The notes beneath the pieces are model-generated. The model did not search any database, was not told the DNA's origin, and saw only the letters and a list, made by a program, of their open reading frames with translations. 64,000 bases of DNA from an uncultured Lachnospiraceae bacterium (lineage in GTDB: Bacteria; Bacillota; Clostridia; Lachnospirales; Lachnospiraceae), in assembly GCA_947173945.1 (NCBI GenBank), contig CAMWGV010000002.1, forward strand, positions 62,001-126,000, read 5' to 3'. Shown one piece after another: positions 1-8,400 of the stretch. The number at the start of each line of letters is the position of its first letter. The first letter of the stretch is position 1. The position numbers were made by a program, and so were the translations under genes.

Positions 1-763
1 GGAAGCACAAGTCCCCTTCTTCTGATACTTCAATGAGCTTATCAAAAGTAAGTGCCACCCCTAAACCTTCTCTCACAAATACTGCAGCATTGCTTGACAA
101 ATTAAAAGTGGCCATAACATTAAGCTGATCCGTTTGCTCTCCACACCATCTTGGCAAATCAACTTTTGCTGACTGTTCTGAACAAAAGATAGGATAAGGA
201 AGAATATCTCTGACTTCAATGAAAGATTTTTCAGCCAAAGGGCAATCCTTTCTCATAAGAACTCCCCAAGTATCATATTCAGGAACTTCAAGATAATTGT
301 ATTTTGATAAGTCTGGCGGTTCCACAATGAATGCAAAGTCTAAAAGCCCACGGTCAAGACGCTCCGTAACCTGCTCAGTGTCACCACTGGTAATATGATA
401 GTGGATATTTGTATATTTCTCATTTAATCGACTGACTGTACGGGCAAGATACTTTATAAGATGTGATTCGGCGCATCCAATATAAATATCACCACCTGCT
501 ATTTCATCTAATGCCTTGAACTCACCCTCAATTTTATCCACCATGGCAAGAAGATCTTCTGCTCTCTTTCTGAGGAGCATCCCTTCATCTGTCAAGCGGA
601 CACTCGTACTGCCGCGCCGGAACAATTTTTTCCCAAGCTCCTGTTCCAACTCTTTCATTTGTTTGGAAAGAGTTGGCTGTGTAACATGAAGACGTTCCGC
701 AGCCCTCGTCATATTTCCTTCCCGTGCAATTTCCAAAAAATATTTTAAAACACGTATTTCCAT
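1..763 (-). CDS. LysR-family transcriptional regulator (C-terminus cut by window edge)
   Basis: The reading frame opens at ATG 763 and stays open for 254 codons to the window edge, so the end of the effector domain is missing. The first 60 residues form a typical LysR winged helix-turn-helix, with AAERLHVTQPTLSKQMKELE as the recognition region. The rest resembles a periplasmic-binding-like co-inducer domain (IYIGCAESHLIKYLARTVSRL, then FAFIVEPPDLSKYNY). LysR proteins usually act as tetramers and control a divergent neighbour. Here the divergent genes are an aldo/keto reductase and an alpha/beta hydrolase, so these are the likely targets. The effector cannot be told from the sequence. Confidence 0.93.
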   Translation of the reverse strand, partial: MEIRVLKYFLEIAREGNMTRAAERLHVTQPTLSKQMKELEQELGKKLFRRGSTSVRLTDEGMLLRKRAEDLLAMVDKIEGEFKALDEIAGGDIYIGCAESHLIKYLARTVSRLNEKYTNIHYHITSGDTEQVTERLDRGLLDFAFIVEPPDLSKYNYLEVPEYDTWGVLMRKDCPLAEKSFIEVRDILPYPIFCSEQSAKVDLPRWCGEQTDQLNVMATFNLSSNAAVFVREGLGVALTFDKLIEVSEEGDLCF

Positions 764-809
764 AAACGACCCCTTGTTTTTTTAGATAACACAATTATAT
801 AGAGTATCT

Positions 810-830
810 GATATTCCTGTCAAGAATATC
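810..830. promoter_or_regulatory. Likely LysR operator, perfect 7-7-7 inverted repeat
   Basis: GATATTC (810-816) and GAATATC (824-830) form a perfect inverted repeat around seven bases. The core matches the LysR T-N11-A pattern (TTC ctgtcaa GAA). It lies between the divergent lysR and aldo/keto reductase genes, about 20 bases upstream of the candidate -35 box of the latter, where a LysR activator usually binds. Assignment to this particular LysR is inferred from position. Confidence 0.6.
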
Positions 831-850
831 GCAATATAAATTATAACAAT

Positions 851-879
851 TAGACATGATACTGTAACATTATTATAAT
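851..879 (+). promoter_or_regulatory. Sigma-A promoter for the aldo/keto reductase gene
   Basis: TAGACA (851-856) and TATAAT (874-879) are separated by 17 bases. The predicted start near 886 falls only just upstream of the AGGAGG ribosome binding site, so the untranslated leader would be very short. Confidence 0.6.
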
Positions 880-900
880 GGTAACAGGAGGTGCAAAATT

Positions 901-1911
901 ATGAAACGATTACTATTTGTATTGCTTATTACAATTATGCTTTTTACACTCACATGTTGCGGAACAAATGCAGATAAAACATCGCAATCGACCAATACCA
1001 ATGACACATCAATGATAAGCCAAACGGAACAAAAAAGTGAAACGGAAGAAATGACCGAAACAAAAATACAAGAAGGTGAAGAAAATTTGGATAGCGGTAT
1101 ATTTAATTTTGAAACAAAAACAGTAATGCTGAACAGCGGATATAAAATGCCAATTATGGGACTTGGTACTTATAGTCTTGATTACGATACCTGCGTTTCT
1201 TCGGTAACAGCACTACTGGATAATGACGGACGACTGATTGATACCGCATATATGTATCACAATGAGGATGCAGTAGGATTTGCAGTTCGAACTTCAGACG
1301 TCCCAAGAGAAGAAATCTTTGTAACCACAAAACTATATCCAAATCAATATAGTGACGCAGCAAATGCAATTGATGAAGCACTGGAACGAATGGGGTTGGA
1401 TTATATTGACCTCATGCTCCTGCATCATCCGGGAACAGATGATGTAAAGGCATACCAGGCAATGGAACAGGCTGTGCGGGACGGTAAAATCCGCTCTATC
1501 GGATTATCCAACTGGTATATTGAGGAATTAGAAGAATTTCTACCACAAGTAACAATTATGCCTGCTGTTGTGCAAAATGAAATCCACCCTTATTATCAGG
1601 AAATTGATGTTGTGCCATATATTCAGGAACATGGAATCGTCGTAGAGGGCTGGTATCCCTTTGGCGGACGTGGCTATACAAAAGAACTACTTCAAAATGA
1701 AACAATCTCTGCCATCGCCGATTCACATGGTGTAACCTCTGCACAGGTAATTTTGCGTTGGAATCTGCAAAGGGGTGTGGTAGTTATTCCGGGCTCAGGT
1801 AACCTCGACCATATCGCAGAGAATTTGGACATATTCGAATTTGAGCTGACGGAGGATGAAATGGAACAAATAAAAGGTTTAAATCGTGATGAAAAACATG
1901 ACTGGTATTAA
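901..1911 (+). CDS. Aldo/keto reductase with lipoprotein-type signal peptide
   Basis: This protein of 336 residues has two parts. Residues 1-20 are a hydrophobic signal sequence ending in LTCCGT, and residues 22-75 are a Ser/Thr/Glu-rich linker, as in surface lipoproteins. Residues 80-336 form an aldo/keto reductase TIM barrel: GLGTYSL, then IDTAYMYHNEDAV with catalytic Asp and Tyr, TTKLYPNQ with the catalytic Lys, and LLHHPG with the catalytic His. GLSNWYIEEL and VVVIPGSGNLDHI are the usual later motifs. Family members reduce carbonyls with NAD(P)H, normally in the cytoplasm, so the signal peptide is unusual. An AGGAGG site supports ATG 901. The next gene follows after 54 bases and may be cotranscribed. 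Confidence 0.9.
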   Translation: MKRLLFVLLITIMLFTLTCCGTNADKTSQSTNTNDTSMISQTEQKSETEEMTETKIQEGEENLDSGIFNFETKTVMLNSGYKMPIMGLGTYSLDYDTCVSSVTALLDNDGRLIDTAYMYHNEDAVGFAVRTSDVPREEIFVTTKLYPNQYSDAANAIDEALERMGLDYIDLMLLHHPGTDDVKAYQAMEQAVRDGKIRSIGLSNWYIEELEEFLPQVTIMPAVVQNEIHPYYQEIDVVPYIQEHGIVVEGWYPFGGRGYTKELLQNETISAIADSHGVTSAQVILRWNLQRGVVVIPGSGNLDHIAENLDIFEFELTEDEMEQIKGLNRDEKHDWY

Positions 1912-1965
1912 ATATCTTAACCGTCAATGCTATTAATAAATAAAATTATTTAGGAGGATTAATTT

Positions 1966-2940
1966 ATGGAAGAAAAATTAACTTTGACAACAGAATGGGA
2001 TAAGACGTTCCCTAAAAGTGATAAGGTAGCTCACAGCAAGGTAACATTTCATAACAAATATGGAATCACCTTGGCAGCTGATATGTATGTTCCGAAAAAT
2101 GCGAATCAAAAACTTCCTGCAATAGCAGTATGCGGTCCCTTCGGTGCTGTAAAAGAGCAGGCTGCCGGATTGTATGCACAGACAATGGCAGAAAGAGGTT
2201 TTCTTACAATTGCTTTCGACCCATCTTATACAGGAGAAAGCGGCGGACAGCCTCGTTATATGGCATCTCCCGACATCAACACAGAAGATTTCATGGCGGC
2301 AATAGACTTCCTTTCTTTGCAGGATAATGTTAACCCTGAGAGCATCGGCATCATCGGGATCTGTGGTTGGGGTGGTATGGCAATCAATGCTGCGGCACTT
2401 GATACCCGCATCAAGGCTACCGTTTCCTCTACCATGTATGACATGACAAGAGTGAATGCAAAAGGCTATTTTGATTCAGAGGACAGTGAGGATGCCCGTT
2501 ATGAGAAACGCAAGGCCTTGAATGCACAGAGAATTACAGATTATAAAAATGGTTCCTATACACTTGGCGGTGGTGTAGTTGATCCGCTTCCGGAGGATGC
2601 ACCATTCTTTGTAAAAGATTATTATGATTACTATAAAACGGAACGTGGCTATCATCCCCGTTCTCTAAACTCCAACGGAGGCTGGAATGTAATCGGCTGC
2701 CAATCCTTTATGAATATGCCTATCCTTCAGTATGCCGGTGAAATCCGTAATGCTGTACTGATTATCCATGGTGAGAAGGCACATTCCTGCTATTTCAGCA
2801 AGGATGCGTATCAGCTTCTGAAAGGGGATAACAAAGAACTTATGATTATTCCTGATGCTGTTCATACGGATTTGTATGATCAGACAGACATTATTCCTTT
2901 TGACAAAATAACTGAGTTTTTTAATGATAATTTGAAGTAA
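1966..2940 (+). CDS. Alpha/beta hydrolase of the dienelactone-hydrolase-like type
   Basis: A protein of 324 residues with an alpha/beta-hydrolase fold. The nucleophile elbow around residue 130 reads GICGWGGMAINAAALDTR, so Cys takes the place of the usual Ser, as in dienelactone hydrolase-like members. The C-terminal DAVHTDLYDQ supplies the catalytic His, and an acidic residue before it (for example in the VLIIHGEKAHS strand region) would complete the triad. There is no signal peptide, so the enzyme should be cytoplasmic. The substrate is unknown. It follows the aldo/keto reductase on the same strand behind its own AGGAGG site, so both probably belong to the LysR-controlled unit. Confidence 0.88.
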   Translation: MEEKLTLTTEWDKTFPKSDKVAHSKVTFHNKYGITLAADMYVPKNANQKLPAIAVCGPFGAVKEQAAGLYAQTMAERGFLTIAFDPSYTGESGGQPRYMASPDINTEDFMAAIDFLSLQDNVNPESIGIIGICGWGGMAINAAALDTRIKATVSSTMYDMTRVNAKGYFDSEDSEDARYEKRKALNAQRITDYKNGSYTLGGGVVDPLPEDAPFFVKDYYDYYKTERGYHPRSLNSNGGWNVIGCQSFMNMPILQYAGEIRNAVLIIHGEKAHSCYFSKDAYQLLKGDNKELMIIPDAVHTDLYDQTDIIPFDKITEFFNDNLK

Positions 2941-2959
2941 ATTTCAGACTTTGCATTAT

Positions 2960-3004
2960 TTTCCTTCCATGTTATTATAGCAAGTATAATAACATGGAAG
3001 GAAA
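2960..3004. repeat. Perfect 20-bp stem-loop between two genes
   Basis: Bases 2960-2979 and 2985-3004 are exact reverse complements around the five-base loop GCAAG. Neither strand has a T-run after the stem, so it is not a classical intrinsic terminator. The right arm ends 15 bases before the next start codon and contains the AAGGAA that would be its weak ribosome binding site, so it could mask translation or act as a processing site. Confidence 0.7.
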
Positions 3005-3019
3005 TCAATCATAAAATAC

Positions 3020-3520
3020 ATGAATCAATTATCTAATACACAGAAGGCTCGGATAATAAGCTTGTTTATAATAGAAATATTATTATTTCTTAGTATTTTA
3101 GCGTATATGAACGAGGTACGAAATGCCAGCCCTCAAATAAACCATGTAGAAAATTTCAATGTAGATGGGTCAGACGTTTCGCCAATAGCCAATTTGTTTA
3201 TATCCGGAGCAAATGGCATGCTGCAGGCAGCCGTCGAATTGTCAGCATTCCTTGGTATGATTATAATTTCTTTTCTATTGCTTGTTCCGTGGAGACTAAT
3301 CGCACTACGGAAAAATGCAAAAATTGCAAACGACGAATTGGCTGTAAGTAAAAAATTACTATTGGCGTTTATTGCAATTACGCCAATAACAAATCTTATC
3401 ATAACACATTTTACTTATCTGTTTTTCATTGCTGTTCTAACTTTGATACCAACGGTACTTTTATCAACGTTAAGTATTCTTCCTATGAAAAAGCGCATAA
3501 ACAATAACAAGCAAAATTAG
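3020..3520 (+). CDS. Small integral membrane protein, function unknown
   Basis: A protein of 166 residues with about four hydrophobic segments: residues 11-29, 72-92, 113-132 and 133-152. An extracytoplasmic loop of about 40 residues lies between the first two (HVENFNVDGSDVSPIANLF), and the tail is basic (MKKRINNNKQN). I recognise no family. The start is weakly supported, because the only purine-rich ribosome binding site sits inside the upstream hairpin. It is convergent with mgtE, 36 bases from its stop. Confidence 0.6.
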   Translation: MNQLSNTQKARIISLFIIEILLFLSILAYMNEVRNASPQINHVENFNVDGSDVSPIANLFISGANGMLQAAVELSAFLGMIIISFLLLVPWRLIALRKNAKIANDELAVSKKLLLAFIAITPITNLIITHFTYLFFIAVLTLIPTVLLSTLSILPMKKRINNNKQN

Positions 3521-3556
3521 CGATATTCCTAAAGCAACTGATTACGTAAAAACCTA

Positions 3557-4972
3557 TCAATGCATAACATTAATTATCAGTATCCATGCCAAACCATAGT
3601 ATGTAACTACCGCAACAAGGTCATTGATTGTTGTAATCAACGGACCGGACGCTACGGCAGGATCTACCTTCAACTTCTTAAACATAAGCGGAATCAATGT
3701 TCCCGACAAACTTGAAAGTATCATTGCCAAAAGCAGTGCAATACCTATGCAGGCAGATATAGCAAACGCTGCAATTACCGCTTGATTTTTGAATGCAACT
3801 AAATACAAGCCAATAAATACAAAGGATAATATACCAAGTATCAATCCGTTGACCAATCCAATACGGGCTTCTTTTGTAACCAGGATAAGCTTTTGCTTTC
3901 CACTAATGTTTTCGTCCATGAGAATACGTATGGTAACAGCAAGCGACTGTGTTCCCACATTTCCCGCCATATCCAGAATAAGCGACTGGAAAGCTATAAT
4001 CAGTGGCAGCTGTGCAACAACTCCTTCAAATACACCTACAACGCTGGAAACCGCCATTCCTAATGCAAGCAGAACCATCAACCAAGGCAAGCGCTTTTTG
4101 ATGCTTTCCTTCAAAGGTTCTTTTAAATCTTCTTCTGCGGATAAACCAGCCAACTTTGCATAATCCTCGCCCATCTCATCGTCAACAAGCTCCATAACGT
4201 CCTGAGATGTCAGTACACCTATAAGCTTATTATCTGAGTCTAAAACAGGAATTGAATCCTCTGAATAATCCTTGATACGACTAAGACAATCATCAATTTG
4301 CTCATTGGCATAAACATAAGGATATGATGTCATAACAATCGCATCAAGTTGTGTGCCGTCACGTGCAATAATTAAATCTTTTAGGTCAATTGCGCCAAGA
4401 AAAGTTTCATTCTCATCGATGACATAAATGATGGAAATATTATCATTATCTGCTGCCTGTTCAATCAGAGAATGCATTGCCTGCCGCACACCGATTCCTG
4501 CATAAACTGCAACATAGTTTGTAGTCATTTTACGACCAATTTCATCTTCGCCAAAAGAATTAAGCAGTACAATTTCATGTTTTAGCTCATCGTCCATTAA
4601 TTCCATTGCCGTTGTACGGTCTACTTTATCCATCTGGTGAAGACATTCTGCCAGTTCCGTAATTTCAAATTGAGAAAGTACACTAATTCTTTTTTGAATA
4701 TTTATTTCGCCAATATACTCTATTTTGTTTTCAGCATACTCAAGTATGTCCGCAAGCGTATTTGCATTCAAAATATGATATAGCCTGCTGCGTTCTTCCT
4801 GACTAAGCAATTCTAATGCACCTGCAATATCCTTTTCATGATATGCAAGTATCCGTTCCTGCTTGATTTTAGGACTTAGATTACTACGAAGCACCTCAAC
4901 AATCTCTATTTTATAGTCAGGATGCTGTATCGTTTCGAGCTCTCCGTTCAGAACATTGTCTTTTACACTCAT
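3557..4972 (-). CDS. mgtE: Magnesium transporter MgtE
   Basis: A protein of 471 residues with the full MgtE layout. Residues 20-130 are the N-terminal Mg-sensing helical domain. Residues 140-260 are two CBS domains (MTSYPYVYANEQIDD and DNKLIGVLTSQDVMELV). The C-terminal 180 residues hold five membrane helices, including the pore motif GNVGTQSLAVTIRIL and the late GPLITTINDLVAVVTYYG. MgtE is a Mg2+-gated Mg2+ channel in the cell membrane that closes when cytosolic Mg2+ is high. AGGAGG supports ATG 4972. It is transcribed alone from a promoter about 350 bases upstream, through an unusual leader described separately. Confidence 0.97.
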   Translation of the reverse strand: MSVKDNVLNGELETIQHPDYKIEIVEVLRSNLSPKIKQERILAYHEKDIAGALELLSQEERSRLYHILNANTLADILEYAENKIEYIGEINIQKRISVLSQFEITELAECLHQMDKVDRTTAMELMDDELKHEIVLLNSFGEDEIGRKMTTNYVAVYAGIGVRQAMHSLIEQAADNDNISIIYVIDENETFLGAIDLKDLIIARDGTQLDAIVMTSYPYVYANEQIDDCLSRIKDYSEDSIPVLDSDNKLIGVLTSQDVMELVDDEMGEDYAKLAGLSAEEDLKEPLKESIKKRLPWLMVLLALGMAVSSVVGVFEGVVAQLPLIIAFQSLILDMAGNVGTQSLAVTIRILMDENISGKQKLILVTKEARIGLVNGLILGILSFVFIGLYLVAFKNQAVIAAFAISACIGIALLLAMILSSLSGTLIPLMFKKLKVDPAVASGPLITTINDLVAVVTYYGLAWILIINVMH

Positions 4973-5066
4973 TGCATTTTCCTCCTTTATTCATTGAACT
5001 TGCATATCGCAAGCCATAGATAAATAGGTGGCGCAACAAAGCAATCGGACAAAAAAGCATAAAAAT

Positions 5067-5142
5067 ACCATTGTCGCTCACAAACCTTAGGATTCTGCGC
5101 CCAACCTATCGATGCAGTATCGCTTTAGAACTAGACAATGGT
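5067..5142 (-). promoter_or_regulatory. mgtE: Long-range hairpin and U-tract in the mgtE leader (possible terminator or riboswitch domain)
   Basis: On the minus strand ACCATTGTC (5142-5134) and GACAATGGT (5075-5067) pair perfectly over nine bases and enclose 58 bases that can form smaller hairpins, such as CGAT/ATCG. The second arm is followed by runs of five and six T. It therefore looks like a terminator or a closed riboswitch-like domain between the leader ORF and mgtE. I looked for M-box landmarks and did not find a convincing match. Confidence 0.45.
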
Positions 5143-5165
5143 CTTTACATATATATACACAACGA

Positions 5166-5248
5166 ACTACTACAAATTATGGATACGACTGTAGTAGTAC
5201 CTGTTATGATTATATGCAAAAACCTTGTCCATACTTCGACTACTACTA
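5166..5248 (-). promoter_or_regulatory. mgtE: Three-segment mutually exclusive hairpin in the mgtE leader
   Basis: In transcript order the leader contains TAGTAGTAGT (5248-5239), ACTACTAC (5198-5191) and GTAGTAGT (5173-5166). The middle segment can pair with either the first or the third, but not both, which is the layout of an attenuator. Segment one lies in codons 3-6 of the leader ORF, segment two is its three consecutive Tyr codons, and segment three overlaps its stop codon. Ribosome position on the ORF would therefore decide which hairpin forms. The regulatory role is inferred. Confidence 0.45.
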
Positions 5249-5256
5249 TCTTCCAT
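5170..5256 (-). CDS. 28-codon leader ORF upstream of mgtE
   Basis: ATG 5256 follows a good ribosome binding site (GAGGTGAGATT). The frame encodes 28 residues beginning MEDSSSRSMDK and ending RYYYSRIHNL before TAG at 5170-5172. It starts about 55 bases downstream of the predicted transcription start and ends about 200 bases before mgtE. Its runs of Ser (AGT x3) and Tyr (TAC x3) codons are exactly the segments that form the alternative hairpins. Leader peptides control Mg transporters in other bacteria (for example mgtL in Salmonella). This one has no sequence resemblance that I recognise, so its role is inferred from position. Confidence 0.5.
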   Translation of the reverse strand: MEDSSSRSMDKVFAYNHNRYYYSRIHNL

Positions 5257-5319
5257 AATCTCACCTCGTTTATTAGAATATTTACAAGCATTCCATATAT
5301 GAAATTGAAATGCACTTTC

Positions 5320-5347
5320 ATTATAACAAATCTCTGGGATAAGTCAA
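5320..5347 (-). promoter_or_regulatory. mgtE: Sigma-A promoter of the mgtE leader transcript
   Basis: On the minus strand TTGACT (5347-5342) and a perfect TATAAT (5325-5320) are spaced by 16 bases. Transcription should start near 5313, giving a leader of about 340 nt before mgtE. Confidence 0.7.
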
Positions 5348-5358
5348 TGATAGCCGTT

Positions 5359-5424
5359 TTACCCATCCTCTGCGTCCGTTTCTTCCCACGGACGCATGAG
5401 CAATCTATCTGTCTCTAAAATCAT
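5359..5424 (-). pseudogene. N-terminal remnant of a GNAT acetyltransferase gene
   Basis: ATG 5424 has an AAGGTGA ribosome binding site and opens a 21-residue frame. Its translation contains LETDRLLMRPWEETDAED, the characteristic first strand and helix of RimJ/RimL-type GNAT acetyltransferases. A TAA at 5359 ends it, and no continuation is visible in any frame, because the next bases are the mgtE promoter. It sits eight bases after the stop of the DUF4132 gene. It looks like the stump of a gene lost when the mgtE region was joined here. Confidence 0.6.
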
Positions 5425-5431
5425 TTGCTTG

Positions 5432-8400
5432 TCACCTTTCCTTCCGCCAAGCTTCGTTTCTCTCCTCAGATGTGGCGGTTGCTTTCGTTAATTGATACAC
5501 AATCTCGCTGAAATATTTCGGAGAAAGCTGACCAAGTGTAAGCTTTTGTTCCTTTTCATTTGCGGAAGCCTTTTTATAAAACTCTGCATCGTACACGGTA
5601 ACCTGCTCATTTTCGGCCGCCATATAGCTGTCGCCGACATAGGCACCGGAGAAATTAATCCTTGCTCCAATACCTGAAATCACATCTTCCTTGTAAAAAG
5701 AATAATACATACCGGCATCCTCTGTATCACCTTTATACCAGTTCATCGTCTGCAGCTTGCCGGAAAGTGAAATCGCAGCAAGCACCATACCGCCGAACCG
5801 CTCAAGTGTGTTGGCATGCTTTTCCTCCTCCGTCATGGCAAACATAGGACGACCCAACTGCTCGACGGACTGTGTAATCTCATAATCCGAAAGCTGCTCC
5901 TCCCATTTTGCCTTTGACTCTTCACTAAGTTCAATCGGATGAATCAATCCTATCATTCCGCTCTCAGGTAATTGATATTCCTCCTCATCCTCCGTATTAA
6001 AGCTTCCGTCCTCCATATACCGGAAGGTAGCAAGAACTGTACCGTCCTCTCCATATACACCCCATATAAGACTGATCGCGAACTGATGCATAATCGGATT
6101 TGCCACGAATAAAGCACGCCACTTGTCTGTCTGCCATTTTCGCTCGGTGGAAAGTGCAGCTTCCAGCCTGAGCTTTTGGTTTGCAACAGTTGCCTTCATC
6201 TGCTTTTTCATCTGTTTAAATTCAGCATATGACTCCGCCGCAAGCACCTCATTATCCCGCTTTCCCGGTGCAGGCATATTTTTCAGCTTCTTGTCATTTT
6301 CATCATATATTTCTATCTCCAACGCAGGTGTTATGTAAACTTTAAATTTCCGTTCCCCATAGTCGAAAATACGCTCATGCTGCTCATTGAAGCCAAGATC
6401 GGGAACGATGCGGTCAGCAAGCTCCTCCGTGGAAAGCCCTAATTGCTCCGCTGCAAATTCAAGTGCCTTTGATGCTGCAGCACGAACCTGCCTATACTTG
6501 TATCTACGTGCTATGCCATCCACCATCAGAAGTGCCGTAGGAGAGCTGTTCAACGCCAGTGCCTTAACCGCCTCTGCCGCAATAGCGCCTCTCGAATTTT
6601 TCGCCCACTCATCTATCTGATGCTTCATAATCTCTACAATCTGTGTCCCACCATGTATACCTGCCACATAAAGCACCCATTTTTTCTTTGCCTCGGCACC
6701 AAGCTGAACCCATTTATCAAACAGTTCTGTCACATACTGAGCCAGCTCAGACTGATTTAAACCATCCGTCAGCTTCAAAACTTCCTTATTGACACCCGGT
6801 ACAGGCATGGCAGAATATGCGAGAAGAATTGCCTGCATGTATGTCTCATCCACTACCGTACTACTGTCAGGAGCATCCGCAGAGCTTTGCATGTGGACTT
6901 CGATAAACGGTGTCTCATATGCCCATGCAAGAGCCCTTTTCTTACCACCTTTATGTAACTCTTTGACGTACGAAGCTGCATCTTTTTCATCCGACGGGAT
7001 TACATCTCCGCCCTTTTCCAAAACAGAACGGATGACACCTGCAACCTTGCTACTCTTCTCCTTGTCAAGTGCTGCGTTAAGCTCTGCCGTATAATCCCCT
7101 TTGCTTTGTCCAATCACAGTTGCCGCAAGCTCTCTTTCCGTAGCTTTTTTCGACGCAAGCTTCTCCAATACCTCAGGCATCCATGACTCACGCTCAGACA
7201 AAAGTTTAATCATTGTCTCCTTAACAACCTTAGAACTATCGCTGAAATATGCAAAAATCTGCTCCTTATACAAATCGCCCTTTTGTGCCAATATATCTAT
7301 CGCCCATGCCCTGCTCACCGCAGAGCCAGTCGCAAAGGCGGCAATACATTCCTCCTCATTTGTCTGGAGATAATCGGAAAATACATCCTTGATAACATCC
7401 GCAAATGAATTCTTCAAATTAGTGGAATATATACTGTTCTCCATACCAGCGGCTACCTGCCACTGCCTTGCCACAGACATTCCTGCATCTGAAAGCCCTT
7501 TCAATAATTCCTTAAGGTGTTCCGCATTAAAATCACTCCAGCCATTTTTTGTAAAAAATCTCAGCATATCATCATAATATTTGCGCACACATTCCAACAC
7601 GATGCATCGCTTATAAAAATCATCATGTCCTATCATGGAACCGTAATTCGAAATCCACCATGAATAACCCACAGAATACCGGCTTTTCACGGCAAGCTCC
7701 TTCTCCATACCATACAGCTTTTCCAAGCTGTCTCCATCCATCAGATAATTTTCAACTGCCGCCTTTTTTGACGCATCAATAGAATCAAGAATCTTCTCAA
7801 CAAGCTGTTGCCTCATGCTATCCCGCTTGCCGCTATCCTCTTTATAATGCTTTTTATACAGCTGAGGTCTCTCTTTTTTAATCAGCTCGGACAACCTTCC
7901 GCTGACCTCAATGGATGCCGTATCTATTGCCTTCCTATACATATCAGGTTCATTGTCTGCAAACCGTAAAAGTACCTGGTCAAACCGATTTGACTTCCCA
8001 CCACACCAGCAAATCAGCTTCACCGGATCAAGCAGTAAGTCTTCCTTACATGCCCAAACCCATTCTGTCAATTCTGTCAATTCATTCACATCTGCATGAA
8101 CTAAACCCATTCTATCACGAATAGTCGTAACCACCTGATTATTACCTGCATGAAACGAATCACGAAACTCTAAGCTTACTCTCCAGATACATTCCATCGT
8201 TTCATTAAAATTTTTACCATATGCGCACAATCGGATAAAATTTCTGAACAGGCGGGATGCCTTAAAATTGGCAGCACAGCTTCCAAGCAAAATACGCGGA
8301 ATACGTGCATAAGACGGTCCGTCATAAATGCGATATTTGCCCGTAAGAGCCTTGATATGGGCAGGGATGTCATCTTTATCCGGATTCTTTTTTACAAAGG

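Noticed and set aside
5145-5313. M-box (Mg2+) riboswitch upstream of mgtE
   Set aside because: A GAGGTGAGATTATGG stretch recalls the M-box start, but the other conserved blocks (CUGCUGCC, GACGCCAAUGGG) are missing.
5071-5418. 115-codon plus-strand ORF opposite the mgtE leader
   Set aside because: No ribosome binding site or recognisable motif. It overlaps, on the other strand, a convincing promoter, leader ORF and hairpins of mgtE.
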